DNA of 64,000 nucleotides from Phragmites australis (Eukaryota > Streptophyta > Magnoliopsida > Poales > Poaceae): contig NC_084927.1 in NCBI RefSeq assembly GCF_958298935.1, positions 27,726,001 to 27,790,000 on the forward strand. Reading direction: 5' to 3'. Both the position numbers and the translations under genes were made by a program. This document shows, one piece after another, positions 41,675-55,112 of the stretch (positions within the stretch are counted from its first letter, which is position 1; every line of letters begins with the position of its first letter). The notes under the pieces are model-generated. The model searched no databases. It was not told where the DNA came from and saw nothing but the letters and a program-made list of their open reading frames with translations.

Positions 41675-44653
41675 TATCACGTCCTAAATTCCGTAATCGC
41701 ATGATTAAGCTTAATTATACATTATTAGCATAATAATTAAATTTGAGGTAAAATATTTTAGCACACTAGAGTATCTCATTCTGAGTCTATTGGAGGAGAG
41801 AAAGAAATTCAGGAGAGAAAATAATTGAATTCTCAATTAGAACATACCTCCTTTCTCTTTCATATAGGCCCCACATATGGCCCCACCATCCCAACCACCA
41901 AAAAGGGCAGCCACCACTTGCCCTCGCTCTCTCCTCCTCACTCCACTCCCGTGCTCCCCACCGGCCAAGGAAGCAAGGGAGCTCCCACTCTCAAGCTCAC
42001 TCACTCCTCCTCGGTTTCCTCTCTCTAGAAGTCGAACCGAGGTGCGCATTTGGTGTCTACGCATTCTCTAGCTCGTAAGCTATCAATCCCTTCAATTTAT
42101 TTTCGTTTTTCTGGAGGATTTGAACCGTTTTGGTATCTTTTAGTGTTTATGGTTGAAACGTAAGGAACACCGGATTTCTTCATCTCTCGAGCGTTTCACT
42201 CTGTTTCCTTCATCGTCCGGGGGTCACTAACCTCCACAAGCACAGTGGGTAAGTCTCTTAGGCTTCCCATGGCATAAATTCGTGATTTGTTTGGTCAATT
42301 TTGTGATAGAGTAAAGTTCATGAGTTCTTGATGCTTTGGACCAAAATGAGAATTAAATGATATTTGAGTTAGAAATCGAGTTGCTGGGTTGATGAGTGAA
42401 TTCTAGACCCAATAAATTACCCTCAAACATGTTCCCCTTTGGATTGGAGAGGCAAGCAATTCGATTTGGCAAAGTTTTCTTCTTTTTATGAGCAATCAGT
42501 ACCATCCGGATACTTCGCAGAAATTCACGGATATTCCGCAAAAATGCGGAGTATCCGCAAATACGGATACTCCGCAGTTACTGTTTATCACACGGTTTGT
42601 GGCTTGTAAAATTCATAATAAATTATCTTTAGCTCAAAGAATTATGAAACCAATTTTGTTGGTTTCATAATAAACTTCTCTAACCATTAAAAATGTTCCC
42701 AGCCATGAAATAGTTAATTAACTTTCCAGGATAAATTAATTATGTTAAAACTTCATTAATTCACTGTTAATTCTTTACAAGTCTAAAATGGGTGAATCCA
42801 ATTTTTCTAGTCTTCTTATGACTTTTGCTAACTAGGAATAGATGTTCATGCAATTTAAAGTATATTTTTATGGCTTTTCTTCATATGCATATTGTGGTAT
42901 GCATTGTTGCACTTCATTCATACTCATCATTACACGTCCTCTCCCTTTTAGTGAATGAAGAACCGGAGCGTGACGCGGGTGTGACGGAAGGCGGTAGCGA
43001 GCTCCCACATTTCTGTGAATTCTATGCGGGGAGTATTAAACAACCACCAAAGCAGCAAGGCAAGCAACTAAATATTTTGCACCTTTTATTCAAATGAATG
43101 GAGTCTAAAAATTGATAAACTATGCTATGTATGTTTGCATATGTTTCGAGTCGATGTCGAGCAAATAGGTAGAACCTATGTTGTTTGCATGATTCGTCTA
43201 CCTTGAATTATTGTTCATCCATATCCTTGTAGTCACAGCCACATGGTCGATGTCTAAGAGTCGTCCGATATGCTTAGCGATGCTTAAGTCATCGGTAGAA
43301 GTCCAATGACGATGTCGCCGTTGTTCGCGAGACTAGGGTTTACTACTTGGTTCACAAATACTTGATGATGATGATAAGACGGTTGGATGAGTGGTGAGAA
43401 TGAGGCGAGATGTGGGCTGTGTTAGGGGTGTATCTGCTTCGGAGGAAAGTCCTGGGGTCAGTTCAGGGGAGGAACCCGGGTATCATAGACCGCTTGCATC
43501 GGTTAAGGCCGTCCGTCGTTGTTGTTGGCTTTAGCACTTTACTTACTCACCACATGTCGATCTAATGATAAGGTAAGCCGAATACCTTTATAGCTGTGGT
43601 CATTTGAGGTCTGAACATCGACGGTGTGAGCGGGTGGGCTTGTAGTGGTACTAGTTTGCTTCGAGAGTAGTTCTAGTACCGCCGCACCGAGCGATGCATG
43701 TTTCAAATGATCAGGGCTTATTGGGAAATGTTGACATGAGTACTCTCTCGTATGGACCTGTGTGTTTATACGAGTCGTATGGTCCTCAAGTCGTATGGGT
43801 CCAGGAGTATCCCCTGCAGGGTGTAAAAATATTTCAAAATGTCAAGCTCTCGGTCATGAGCATGCTTTTATCCATCTGCATCGGTCATAGAGTTTTCGCT
43901 TGTGGTTAATGGTTGGATTTGTGGGAGATGGTTGAGTTGGTCTTTGTTACATACATATTCACAATGATTCTAGTTATTTATGTTCAGTTGGTTATGGTCG
44001 GGTAGAATTATATTGTTGTTGGTTAAGTTAGTTACTCATATCTATGTGTCTAGGTTTTTTACCTCTTATGTTTAACTTAACCATGTGATTTTTCCTTGCT
44101 AATAGCTCAATGCACAATTCTTGGAGTCGAGCTATGTATATGTGCTCTATATGGTTTAAGTCTTGCGAGTATCTTCGTACTCAGCTGCTCTACAGGTTCT
44201 GCATGTAAGGAAGGGTCAGTGTTTGGCTACTTCGTGCCTGCCGATCAGGGTGACGGGCAAGAGTAGTTCATCATACTCTTGGAGGCCGTGCTTTTGGGGT
44301 GGAGTTTAAGGGCATGTGGCTCCATCCTCCTTTTTTATAGCTTTTAGTCTTTCGCTATTTAGTTTCTTTTGCTAGTTAGGAGTTGAGCATGTTTTAGCCT
44401 CCTCCTGGCTCTCTTTTGTTGTAAATTGTAATAACTTGTTGCATACTTAATAACTTGTAATATAATTTTAATTACTTGCTCTTTCTTAAGATGCGTTGTG
44501 ATGCTATATGTTGTAAATGCATGTGTTTCGATCTTGGCACAAAACACATACTGGGACTACCGGGATGGTATTCTGGTTAATCGTTAAGGTTATGATTATG
44601 TTTAGTGATCTTTCTGATGATTAATTAGAATACTGTTTAGATGGTTCCTCACA
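41675..44653. mobile_element. Solo LTR-like insertion of 2,979 bp with 5-bp target duplication
   Basis: Inserted in unit 2 of the tandem array: host sequence is cattc at 41670-41674 and again cattc at 44654-44658. The insertion begins TATCACGTCCTAAATTCCG and ends ...GGTTCCTCACA. If the second base was G, it has TG...CA ends. No gag or pol sequence lies inside, so a large solo LTR or a large non-coding LTR element is the simplest reading. It contains CCGGATACTTCG/CGGATACTCCGCAG palindromes at 42505-42582 and only weak short frames (for example 42825-43097). Confidence 0.7.
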
Positions 44654-46990
44654 CATTCCCAGTGATAAATGGATAGAAAGTGAGTATAAGTACTTATAGT
44701 GGTAGAGGCAAGGGAGAAGAGGAAGACAACGTCTATGTAGGAGGCGTATTGGATGGGCGACAACTGTTGAGGAGGAGAGGACACATAATAGGTGTTGTAA
44801 TATATGAGGCGTATTGGATAGGCGGCGGCGGCTGAGGAGGAGGAGGAGAGGGCACATAGGAGACGTTGTAATGTATGAGGCGTATTGGATAGGCGGCGGC
44901 AGCTGAGGAGGAGGAGGAGAGGGCACAAAGGAGGCATTGTAATATATAGACGGTAAACGACAACGTGATAGGGTTATCTGACTGATTGGCTGGTTTTTAT
45001 CACCTCTTGTTTTGGGTCGAGTAGGCTGGCCCAGCTATCGTTCCCAACTGCAGCCACCATTTAATACTTTTTTTCTAGACCAACCACCATTTAACATCCT
45101 CCTCCTTTCCTCCTCGTTCTACTCTAAGACCTAGCCATCCTCTCCCTTATATCTCCCTTGCCCCCTTGTGGTATAATAAAGAACATTTACCTAAATAGAT
45201 AAACCAACATTTAAAAAAGGAAATGGCTCACATACATATGACGTGACATTGATTGGATGCTACACTCAATCAAATGTAACATGTATATATCTGCACAAAA
45301 TGCGTGTTTCCAAAAAAGAAATGCAAGAAAAAAATGACGTAATCGCTCATGGTATTCAAACACTTGCTTAGGGGCATCCTCCAAACCCATGAAACCATTG
45401 TTTCAAAAATTGCCCTATGTAGCTGCCTAGGTGAAGGTCGACTGCCATGATTCGTCATAGTTTAGGTAGGCGATTGGCCACCCCATCGACGATCTAGATC
45501 AAAGCGAACCCTACAATTATCGAATATTGTCTACCACCATTGAACAACCCCTCCTCCCCTCCTTGTCCCCCTGTCCTGATCGTTCTATCAAAATTTCTAT
45601 CCAAACCTATTTCTGACACCTTGTCTAATATCTTTGTTGAAGCACCTAATCTATTATCATTCACAACGATAAAAAGGAATAGGAAGTGAGCATTAGTACT
45701 TACGATGGTAGAGGCAAAGGAGAAGAGGAAGATGACAACTGCGTAGGAGGCGTATTGGACGGGCGACGATAGCTAAGGAGGAGCATAAGGAGAGGGTGCA
45801 GAGAAGGCGTCGTATATATGAGGCGTATTAGATGGGCGACAACGACTAAGGAGGAGGAGGAAAGGACGTAGAGGAGGCATTGTAATATATAGAGGGCTAA
45901 CAACAACGTAATAGCCTGGTTTTTCTGGTTTTCATCACCTCTTGTTTTGGGCCAAGTGGACCGGCCCAATTATTATTCCCAACTTCAAGTACCATTTAAA
46001 ATATTTTTCTAGATCAACCACCGTTTAGCATCCTCCTCATCTTTTTCTTCCTCCTCCTCCAAGAACTACCCATTCTCTCTATTGTCTCTCCCTTGTCCCC
46101 TTGCGGTACAATAAAGAACCTTCACCTAAATAGATAAAGCAACATTTGAAAAAGGAGATAGATGGCATACAGTTGACGTGACATTGATTGGACACTACAC
46201 TAAATGAAATGAAACATGTATACATATGCACAAATACGTGTTTCCAAAAAAGAAATACAAGAAAAAAATGACGTAATCACTCATGGTATTTAAATATTTT
46301 CTTAGGGGCATCCTCCAAACCACGAAACCATTTTTCAAAAATTGCCCTATGTAGTTTCCTAGACGAAGGTCAACTACCGTGATTTGCCCTGATAGCTGAG
46401 GTAGGCTATTGACAACCTTATCGACCGGCTAGATCAAAGCAGACCCTACAATTATCGAATCTTGTATGCCACCATTGAAAAACCCCTCCCTCTCTCCGCT
46501 CCCTATCCCGATCATTCCATCAAAATTGTTATCCAAACCTCCTTTTCACGCTGTAGCTAATATCTTTGTTGAAGCACTTAATCAATTATCATTCCTAGCG
46601 ATAAAAAAGGATAGGAAGCGAGCATAAATACTTATGGTGGTAGAGGCAAGGTAGAAGAGGAAGGCGAGGTCTGCATAGGAGACGTATTGTATCGGCGGCA
46701 ACGGCTAAGGAGGAGGAGGAGAGGGCATGGATGAGGCGATGTAATATACGATGCGTATTGGATGGGCGGTGACGAATAAGGAGGAGGAGGAGGAGGAGGA
46801 GGAGGAGGAGGAGGAGGAGAGGGCTCAGAGGAGGCATTGCAATATATAGAGGGCTAATGATAACATAATAGGGTTGCATGGCTGATCAACTAGTTTTCAT
46901 CATCTTTTGTTTTGGGCTGAATGAGTTGGTCTAGTTATCATTTCCAACAATAGACACTATTTTATATATTTTTCTAAGCCAACCACCCTC
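44654..46990. repeat. Rest of unit 2 plus units 3 and 4 of the tandem array
   Basis: The landmark tgacattgattgga is at 45244 and 46179 (spacing 935). Without the solo LTR, unit 2 to unit 3 is about 1.0 kb, because the subrepeat cgtattggataggcggcgg is present in extra copies near 44.8-44.9 kb. A (GGA)n run at about 46780-46819 marks unit 4. No genes. Confidence 0.88.
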
Positions 46991-48094
46991 CTCCTCCCCT
47001 TCCCTCCTCCTTCCCCCTCTTTGCTTTGATTTCTTGCCCTGTGAGGATTGAGGGTAATGTGGGTGGGCGAAGTAGATTCATCGGAGCATTGTGACTGACC
47101 GCTGATGATCACTCTTTTGTGATTTTTTTTCATGAAAACGGTTGTACAAAAATGAAAAATGTTTTGTGTTTTTTCTAGAATTGTTTACGTGAATTATTTT
47201 GGCAAAACTTTCATGAAAAATTATGAGAGATGCCTTGTCGCTGCATGAGTAGATGTGATCGCTATTCGGTCAAACGGTAACAGATAGAAAAAGAAAAGCA
47301 GGAGGACGTTGCACCGTCTTGGAAAGGATGGTCAGAATATTGTGTGACAGAGCTTGCATGCACCTCCACGACAGAAGCTTCTTTTACGAGCATGGTCGCT
47401 CATTGAGGAAGTCGCGTTTCCCTTTTTTTTGTCTTTTTTTTATCCCAACTCACTCAAAAAATTTCGTTTCTAGTGTTTCCACCCGAACCCTTTCCACCCA
47501 CCATCTTGCTCTCATGTGTCCCAAGAGGAGCGCTGGCGCCGGAGAAGAACAAAGGTCAGATTTGATCTTTTTGTCTTTTTTGAAACTTTTCATGTTGAAC
47601 TTTTTTTCGAGCGAATGTTTGTTGTGCTGAAACAAAATTCGAACAGAAGTTCTGAGCTGAGCAAGCTCAAAAAGTTTGCACATTTTTTGCTGAAATATTT
47701 CCCACAAAGTTCGCACAAATTGTTTGAACATTTTTTATTTTTGCTCAAAAGTTTCGATCAAACATTTTGGACAAACTTTTAGACGGTTTATAAAACCCTG
47801 TAGTGTCGGTAGGCAAATGGACATATTGTAGCAAAGCCGACGATACGATAGCTATCACCATTCGTCCCTCCACTGGTCCATCTCATTCTCCGCAAGGGCT
47901 AAATGTCACAGCGGCCTAGCAGAGCACAACGCAGGCTGGCGCAATCGCGGCCCAGTTAGCATGGTCGGTCGGCCCAGCAACTGCCGCGGCTTCGTTCGCT
48001 GAAGCGGCAACGCCTTCCTGTGTCTCCCCGCTCCTAGGGCCGAAGCTGCTGCTTCTCCCGCACTGCTCCGCCCCACTCCACCCGCCGCCTCGAG
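46991..48094. other. No gene seen until the GCP2 start; T-rich repeat then GC-rich leader
   Basis: 47.1-47.8 kb is T-rich with many degenerate aaaagttt/aacttttt phrases and overlapping short frames on both strands. From 47.9 kb the DNA becomes GC-rich, presumably the promoter and leader of the GCP2 gene. No TATA box is obvious. Confidence 0.45.
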
Positions 48095-51000
48095 ATGGAT
48101 CCCGCGCCGGCGACCCCGCGCTGGAACCTGGAGCGCCCGTACCTCACCGGCCGCTTCCAACAGGTACGCACCTTACCCCTTACTGCCAGCATTACTGCCT
48201 CCGCCTCCGCCTCCGCCTCACCTCCCTCGCGTGCTCTGGCAGGAGGCGAAGGTAGCTGCTGCGGCGCAGGCGCCCGGATCCAGGGCGTTCTCCCTCGACG
48301 CCTTCAGGTAGGGCCTGTGGCTGAATTCGGGTTGTTTGGATGCGAGCACCTCTGTGGTTGTTATTGCCCCCGGTGGTGGTCTCTGATGCCTGGAGTTTGT
48401 TTGAATCTGCAGCCGCGGCGTCGGCGCCGGCACCGGGAGCGTCATCGGATCGTACGCCGTTTCGGTGCAGGTAAGCGGAGCTTGGGGTTCAGCAGGCGGA
48501 ATTGAGTGTTCCCATCAACTGGGGCTAGGGTTTAGGTTCCCGTTATGGGCTTCGAATTTGAGCACGGTGGTTTGGGGAATTACCTAGGGATGATTTGATG
48601 TGTTTGTTATTTTTCTTATAACTTGTGAATTTGGATTGCTGTGTATCCTAGTTTGAATTTGCAGCTCCGGTATTTGGAATGCCATTGGGATATTCGTTTG
48701 TGAGATTATCTACCACCTGGAGCTGAGATAATGATGTGCCCTTTTTAACAGTGTAATGATACTTAGTTAGGCTATGCTCTCGATGTTTTGGCTCGACTGG
48801 TCAGTGGTCACTGAGTGTGGCTCTGGAGATAGTTTAAGACAGTTTAATGTTACAAACATGTGTTTTACACTTTTACTGTCGAGTACCCTGTCAATCCGAA
48901 TTTGCATTTGGAGCTCCAGGGTTGTCGGCTGGTAGTGCTTACAAAATGAGGGCTTAAATATGTTGTTGTGAAATGTCGCAAGCTTGTGCCTAACTTTCAG
49001 TCGTTTCACGAGGCTTAATATCTGTGTTTTTACTGTTGTTAGAAATAGCTGGGATTATACTTTAAATTGTAAGAAGTTTCTTCAATGTAGCTGCTATGCT
49101 TACAATGCAGGAGCTTTTGGTTATTGATGATTTGCTATCAGCTCTGGTGGGTATTGAGGGACGATTTGTTTCTATTAAGAGAGTACGGGGAAAGGAGGGC
49201 TATGTTGTCTTCCAGATCGATTCTTCTATGGACCTTGCACTCCAGGTAACCCCTGAGTGTACAGTCAATTGGATCACACATACAAAAATGGATATGGTTG
49301 GCACTTTGCTGATCTTTCTCTTGCAGGAGTTAACTCGCCGAATCTTCCCCTTATGTGAGGATTTTGTGTTGGTAAGCCAGTTTGTGGAGTCCCGGTCACA
49401 ATTCAAGAATGGTCTGGTCAACCATGCTCTGGCTGCAGCTCTGAGGGCATTCCTACTGGTAGAATCCCTATCTATAGAAAGGAAATACGAACAATGCTTC
49501 TTTGTTCTCCCAAGAGCTGAATTGCGCAAAAGCAGTGCTTTTAGTAGTGGAGTACTGGGTGGTTGCAAATCAGACCCTCAATCTGCTTTAAAACTTGCGC
49601 CTTTTCACTTTTTCAGGAGAGCATTGAAGCACCGTTAAGCAAACTTTCAGTTTTCCATGTATACAATTACAGGCTTTCTTCTGTTTGAAAAGTTGACAAA
49701 AGAACAAAGATTTTCTAATAATAGCTGTATCATGGGTGGAAAAATCTGCATGAATTGTATTGGTTTTAAGATAATCCCATCGATAGGCATTTACCTTCTT
49801 AAGTATTTTGTCCTCAGGAATGGTCTATGTCAGTATTGTTTCTTATATGTAACTTGTGCAGTTTGCTCAGAGACATTAAGACTTTTCTTTTTATAAAAAA
49901 TATCATCAGGATTATCAGGCGATGGTTGCTCAACTGGAGCACCAATTCCGTCTTGGAAGGCTTTCTGTTCAAGGATTATGGTTCTTTTGTCAGGTGAGTC
50001 TTCTTTGTATGTATTTACCTTGATTTAATTACTGTTTAAACTTTAAACTTTTAAGCACGGCAAGTCATATGTTCTCTTTGGCAGAGGATGATGAGTTCAT
50101 TGAATGCACTGGCAGTTCTAGTTGAGAAGGCAACCTCCAAGAATACCAGTGGTTCTGCGACACTTAATCTACTTCAAAGTCAGGTACTTTTCAGAAGGAG
50201 TTTACGCCGCCCTAAGATTACACATTTTTCCTTTTGTGTCTCCCTCCCTCCCTCTATTTGGTACTCTGCTCTACTATAAATCTAAACCAAATCGACCTGA
50301 TCAGCCTCTCTTGTTTTCTCATTGATATAGCAATTTCTTCAATAGGAGTGGTTTCTTAATGCACATGTTTGTCGTAGCCTTTCCGCTCTGATCCACATGA
50401 TTAGCTATTTAAAATATTTAATGCATCTATCATATGTTTCTACTCAGGCAAAGGCAATGGGTGGTGATAGTGCTGTTCGGTCCTTACTGGAGAAGATGAC
50501 AGAATATGCAAGTGCAGCATACCTCAGGATGTTAGAAAGGTTCATGATTGTTCATAACTTCTTTTCTGGCTCGTCGTTTGGAGTAATGCACCATTTCAAC
50601 CGTTTGCTAGCTCCCAAATTTAAGCTAAAGTCAAGACACATTTTGTAATTCTAATGTTGAGATTGGTGGAAAAAAAAGGTTCAATTATCTTGCTTGCTGT
50701 GTTCTGATAGTTTCTGCTTATAATTGTTTCCATATTAGGTGGGTGTATGAGGGTGTTATAGATGACCCTTATGGCGAATTCTTCATTGCTGAAAACAAAT
50801 CTTTGCAAAAGGTACCTGCCGACTTCTAGAATTTTGAATCTTCTTAATGTATACTATTCTCTATATTATATTAAGCCTAAAATGTTGAGCCTAGTTTCTT
50901 CTTATGTTAACCAGGTGCTTGTTTTATTTCCTTTCTTTTTGGCTTTGCTAGGAGAGTCTCACTCAAGATTATGATGCCAAATATTGGCAGCAACGATACA

Positions 51001-54000
51001 GCCTAAAAGACGGCATTCCTTGTTTCCTTACTAATGTTGCTGCCACGATTCTGACAACAGGAAAGTATCTTAATGTTATGAGAGAATGTGGGCACAATGT
51101 TCAGGTATGCGTGATTATTTTCTGAGGTTGAATCATTAAATGCTATTGAGGAAGGGTAACTGGGGATAACTAGATCGCCCCGCCTTGCGGGCTCTGATCT
51201 TTACTTTGTTTATTTCTTTGCTTGATCCTAATACACAGCTATTGCTAACTATATATAGCCGACTAACTAAAGAGTCATAATCCTAATCCAACTAACTATT
51301 AAACCGAATACAACTCTATCTCCTAGCTGATTCTATTTCTAAACAAATCAAATCCTAAACTACCAACTTATCAATCCTGAAATCTAACTATTCCAAAACC
51401 CAAAAGGAAACTAATTATTCTGAAACCTAAAAGGAAACTAATTCTTTCCTTTCCTAATTACTTTTCTGCGCCCATATCATTTCCCTCCTTGCCATGAAAC
51501 ATCTCTTCCTCGAGCTGTGGTGGTGGCCATGGCTGCAACCCATGCAAGACCCATGCCGATGAAAGTCTGATGTTCTTTGAAGATTCCTTGTAGTTCTTGA
51601 ACACACCCACATTGTGAAGGATGGAAGCGATATCATCCTTGTTTCTCAGCATAGGCACCGTTGTAGCAGCTAAGGACAACTGGATTGAGAGTGAGACATT
51701 TGCTACCAGCAATGTAATAGACATCGGAGCAAACGTAGCAGGTGATTGTTTGATGATCAATGACGCCATAGATGGGAGCAGCGTTGCCTCCTGCTTTGCC
51801 TCTACCTCTATGCATGCGATGGCAAGAATTGGTAGCACTACAGTAGACTTTGGATGTGTGGCCACGAGAGCAGATGGTAGTCCTTCAACCAACGCTGGTT
51901 GAGGTGAAGCGACTTGTGCTAATGTGACCGTTGGGGTAGGTGGTGGCATCATATCCACTGCATTGGTGCTGAAATTTTTTGCCCATCTAAGTTGATGAGT
52001 CTCAATTGCTTCAACCTTCGTCGAAATTTTCTCCATCATCTTGCTGAGAAGCTTTATGGTTTAGGCGTCGTCACCTATGATGTGGGGTGCAGCTGGCTGT
52101 TGATGATACAACAACGATTGACGAGTAGGCGGCGTCGACGACTGTGGCTTGGTAGGGCAGCAGGGGTGTGCGGCGCTGGACAATGGTGGCGGCGGCTGGT
52201 GTGGTAGGAGGGCAACGGTGGGTGCGCAGGGTTGGTGGCGGCGTGGAAAACAGCGGCGGTGGCGAGGTGTTGGCGCAGGAACCTGGCTGGTGGAGCGGCT
52301 GGAAATAGAGCAGCGACGGTGGCAGCAGCGGGCGTAGGAACAGGGCGACGTGGAGGTGTAGGATCGATGTCTCTGGATACCAAATATTGAGGATGGTAAC
52401 TGGGGATAACTAGATCGTCCCGCCTTGCGGGCTCTGATCGTTACTTTGTTTATTTCTTTGCTTGATCCTAATACACAACTATTACCAGCTATATAGAGCC
52501 GGCCAACTAAAGAGTCTCAATCCTAATCCAACTAACTATTAAACCGAATCCAACTCTATCTCCTAGCTGATTCTATTTCTAAACAAATCAAATCCTAAAA
52601 TACCAACTTATCAAACTTGAAATCTAACTATTCCAAAACATGACTTACAATAACACTCTTATTTGAATATTTTATTTAGGTTTCCTTATCAGAAAATTCT
52701 AAGCTTATGAGCTTTGGTTCAAACCACCAATATCTTGAATGCATCAAATCTGCCTATGATTTTGCAAGCGGTGAATTATTGACTCTGATGAAAGATAAGG
52801 TAATCACTGTTTATAGTAAACTTACTGTTACATTTCATTCTCTTCTAAGCTAGCCTACTAATTTCATTGCATTAACTGTGCAGTATGACCTCATCGGGAA
52901 ATTACGATCCCTGAAGCGCTATCTACTCCTTGACCAAGTATGCATAAAAATACGGAGAACATTTACTCTTGATGATTTTTTTGTTATTACTCTATATCAG
53001 TATTTGCTGACTTACAGCTGATATACATATATGCTTGTGTTTTATGCTTTGGCATAATATGTTTAGAGAGTCTATTAAAATACAGAAAATAATCTCTGTA
53101 TTCTGTTACATGAAATTATGAATGCCATAGCCCTTAACAATGCCATGGATATGTTATGTTGCCCAATTTACTTTTGACCATCTCTATCGATTTTCCTTGC
53201 ACTATTTATCTTATTTGTTTTCTCTAGTTTTGCAGGGTGACTTTTTAGTTCATTTTATGGATATTGCTCGAGAGGAGCTTACGAAGAAACCAGAAGAAAT
53301 ATCTGCTGAAAAACTTCAGGTCCCCTCTTGCATAATATCGTCTGTTTGTTTCTCATCATGGCAAAAACATAATTTTGGCAGCTTTTGTTATGATAAGTTG
53401 ACTCTACTCTCGTTTTGTGTTATTCTTTCTTTGTTGGTTAATACCTGGCAGTCTCTGCTTGACATTGCTTTGCGAAGTACAGCAGCTGCTTCAGATCCAA
53501 GTCATGAAGAATTGACATGTTGCGTGGTAAATATTATCTAGGTCTTGTCAAACTATACTGTGGTTTCTGTTATCATGTTTCTTTACATCTATGCTCAACA
53601 GGAAAGAAGTTCCATCCTGAAGAAGCTGGCCGCTCTGAAAGATTTGGATTGTGCTTACCCGTCAGACAAGCTTTCTGCAGCAGATGTTGACCAGCCAATG
53701 CAATTAAGTATCACTGGCTTGGAAACGTTCTGCCTTGGCTACAAGGTTTTGTTTGTAGTTTGTTTTAAAGTTCCTCATTATGATTGGTCTTGTGATAGCG
53801 AAATGATATACCTGTTCTACATTGCAGGTTCAGTGGCCACTATCTCTTGTAATTTCAAGGAAGGCTTTGACAAAATACCAATTGATCTTTCGCCTATTGT
53901 TCCACTGCAAGCATGTTAGTCGCCAACTATGTACAGCATGGCAAATTCAACAAGTACGAATGAAACTTTTTTGTCCTGTAAAATCAGTTAAAATTATCTT

Positions 54001-55112
54001 TGTGTACACCAAACATTGACTGGATATGAACTCTTCAACAGGTATTCCGTTCTGTCAAGATTCTGGGAACACCAATTCTACGGTCATCGATTCTTTGTGG
54101 AAGCATGCTCAAGTTTGTAAATAGCCTTCTGCATTATCTGACGTTTGAGGTAAACCATACATGTCACCATACTAACTGTTACCATGTGGGAAAATTGCTC
54201 AATTACTCTTTTGGTCCCTAGGTTCTTGAACCAAATTGGCATTTGATGCATGATCGCCTTCAAACTGCAAGGAGCATAGATGAGGTTTTTGACACAGTTC
54301 TTATGATTGATATTAATTTCAATGTTAATGCTGCTGAGTAAATTACCTTTGATGTTAATGCTTCCTGCAGGTCATCCAGATTCACGATTCCTTCCTCCAG
54401 AAGTGTCTAAAAGAATGCTTGCTGTTGTTGCCTGAACTCCTTATGGTGTGTACTTTTGCTTTTTCTTTAAACTAAAGGAAAAAGAAGATAAAAAAGTAAC
54501 TTTTGGTGCAATACCTTTTCTCAACTCTCAAGTTCCATACATTTGGATAGCTAAACCAGTGGATTAGTTTACTTTAAATATTATTCCCTTTGAACTGCCC
54601 CCTGAGGTCATATAATATTTAAGAGTTATGAAAGAATCGATGCTTATTATCCCACTTATTTATCAATGCTTATTACTCCATTTATTTGCATGCGCAGAAA
54701 GTTGAGAAGCTGAAAGCTTTATGTCTCCAGTATGCCACTTCCATCCAACTCCTCATGCCATCCATCGAAGTTGCTAATCCTGAGAATACATCAAAATCTG
54801 GAAAGTCAAGGTCAAGAATAAATAAATCACAAGACAGAGACCAGCAACTGAAACTAGCATCAGAGAATGTTGTGATGTCAGAGTCAATCTTGTATGTATC
54901 TCGTATCTCTGTTTATCTGCGAAGTGTAATGTAAAAATACCAGCTCAGTATCATATATAATATCATGTTCTGTTTGCTGCAGGAAATTCGAAGCAGCATT
55001 CAATTCGGAGCTCCAAAGCCTTGTGCCTACACTGAGCAACAATTCACAGGCAGAACCATACCTGACTCGTCTTGCGCAGTGCATTCTTGGCGTGCGAATG
55101 GATCAATTGTGA
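48095..55112 (+). CDS. GCP2: Gamma-tubulin complex component 2 (GCP2), 21 exons
   Basis: Exons: 48095-48163, 48243-48307, 48413-48470, 49111-49245, 49327-49458, 49910-49993, 50085-50183, 50448-50539, 50739-50811, 50952-51104, 52680-52799, 52884-52937, 53236-53319, 53452-53526, 53602-53745, 53828-53953, 54042-54149, 54222-54284, 54371-54445, 54698-54891, 54983-55112. Borders are GT/AG with matching phases, giving 710 residues, the usual length for plant GCP2. The Spc97/Spc98 (GRIP) family is clear: N-terminal part ([44 protein letters not shown]), middle ([16 protein letters not shown]) and C-terminal gamma-tubulin-binding part ([34 protein letters not shown]). With GCP3 and gamma-tubulin it forms the small complex that nucleates microtubules at cortical sites, spindle and phragmoplast. 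Intron 10 (51105-52679) holds a small LTR element. No disabling change is seen. Confidence 0.95.
51147..52640 (-). mobile_element. Non-autonomous LTR element (TRIM/LARD type) in GCP2 intron 10
   Basis: Two direct repeats of about 252 bp (51147-51398 and 52388-52640) share gtaactggggataactagat at one end and tctaactattccaaaac at the other. On the minus strand the right copy starts TGTTTTGGAATAG and the primer-binding-like TGGTATCCAGAGAC follows its end near 52370-52386; the purine-rich tract lies just inside the left copy. The interior (about 990 bp) holds a broken gag-like frame (51458-52039, minus) and a GC-rich Pro/Ala-coding stretch at 52075-52383. No pol is present. No clean target duplication was found. 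Confidence 0.75.

Noticed and set aside
40096..46879. Many short frames within the tandem array (for example Pro/Leu/Ser-rich minus-strand frames)
   Set aside because: The frames are not conserved between units; frameshifts and stops differ in each unit.
47319..47782. Overlapping frames on both strands in T-rich DNA upstream of GCP2
   Set aside because: Phe/Leu/Lys-rich translation of low-complexity DNA, no domain, no splice link to GCP2.
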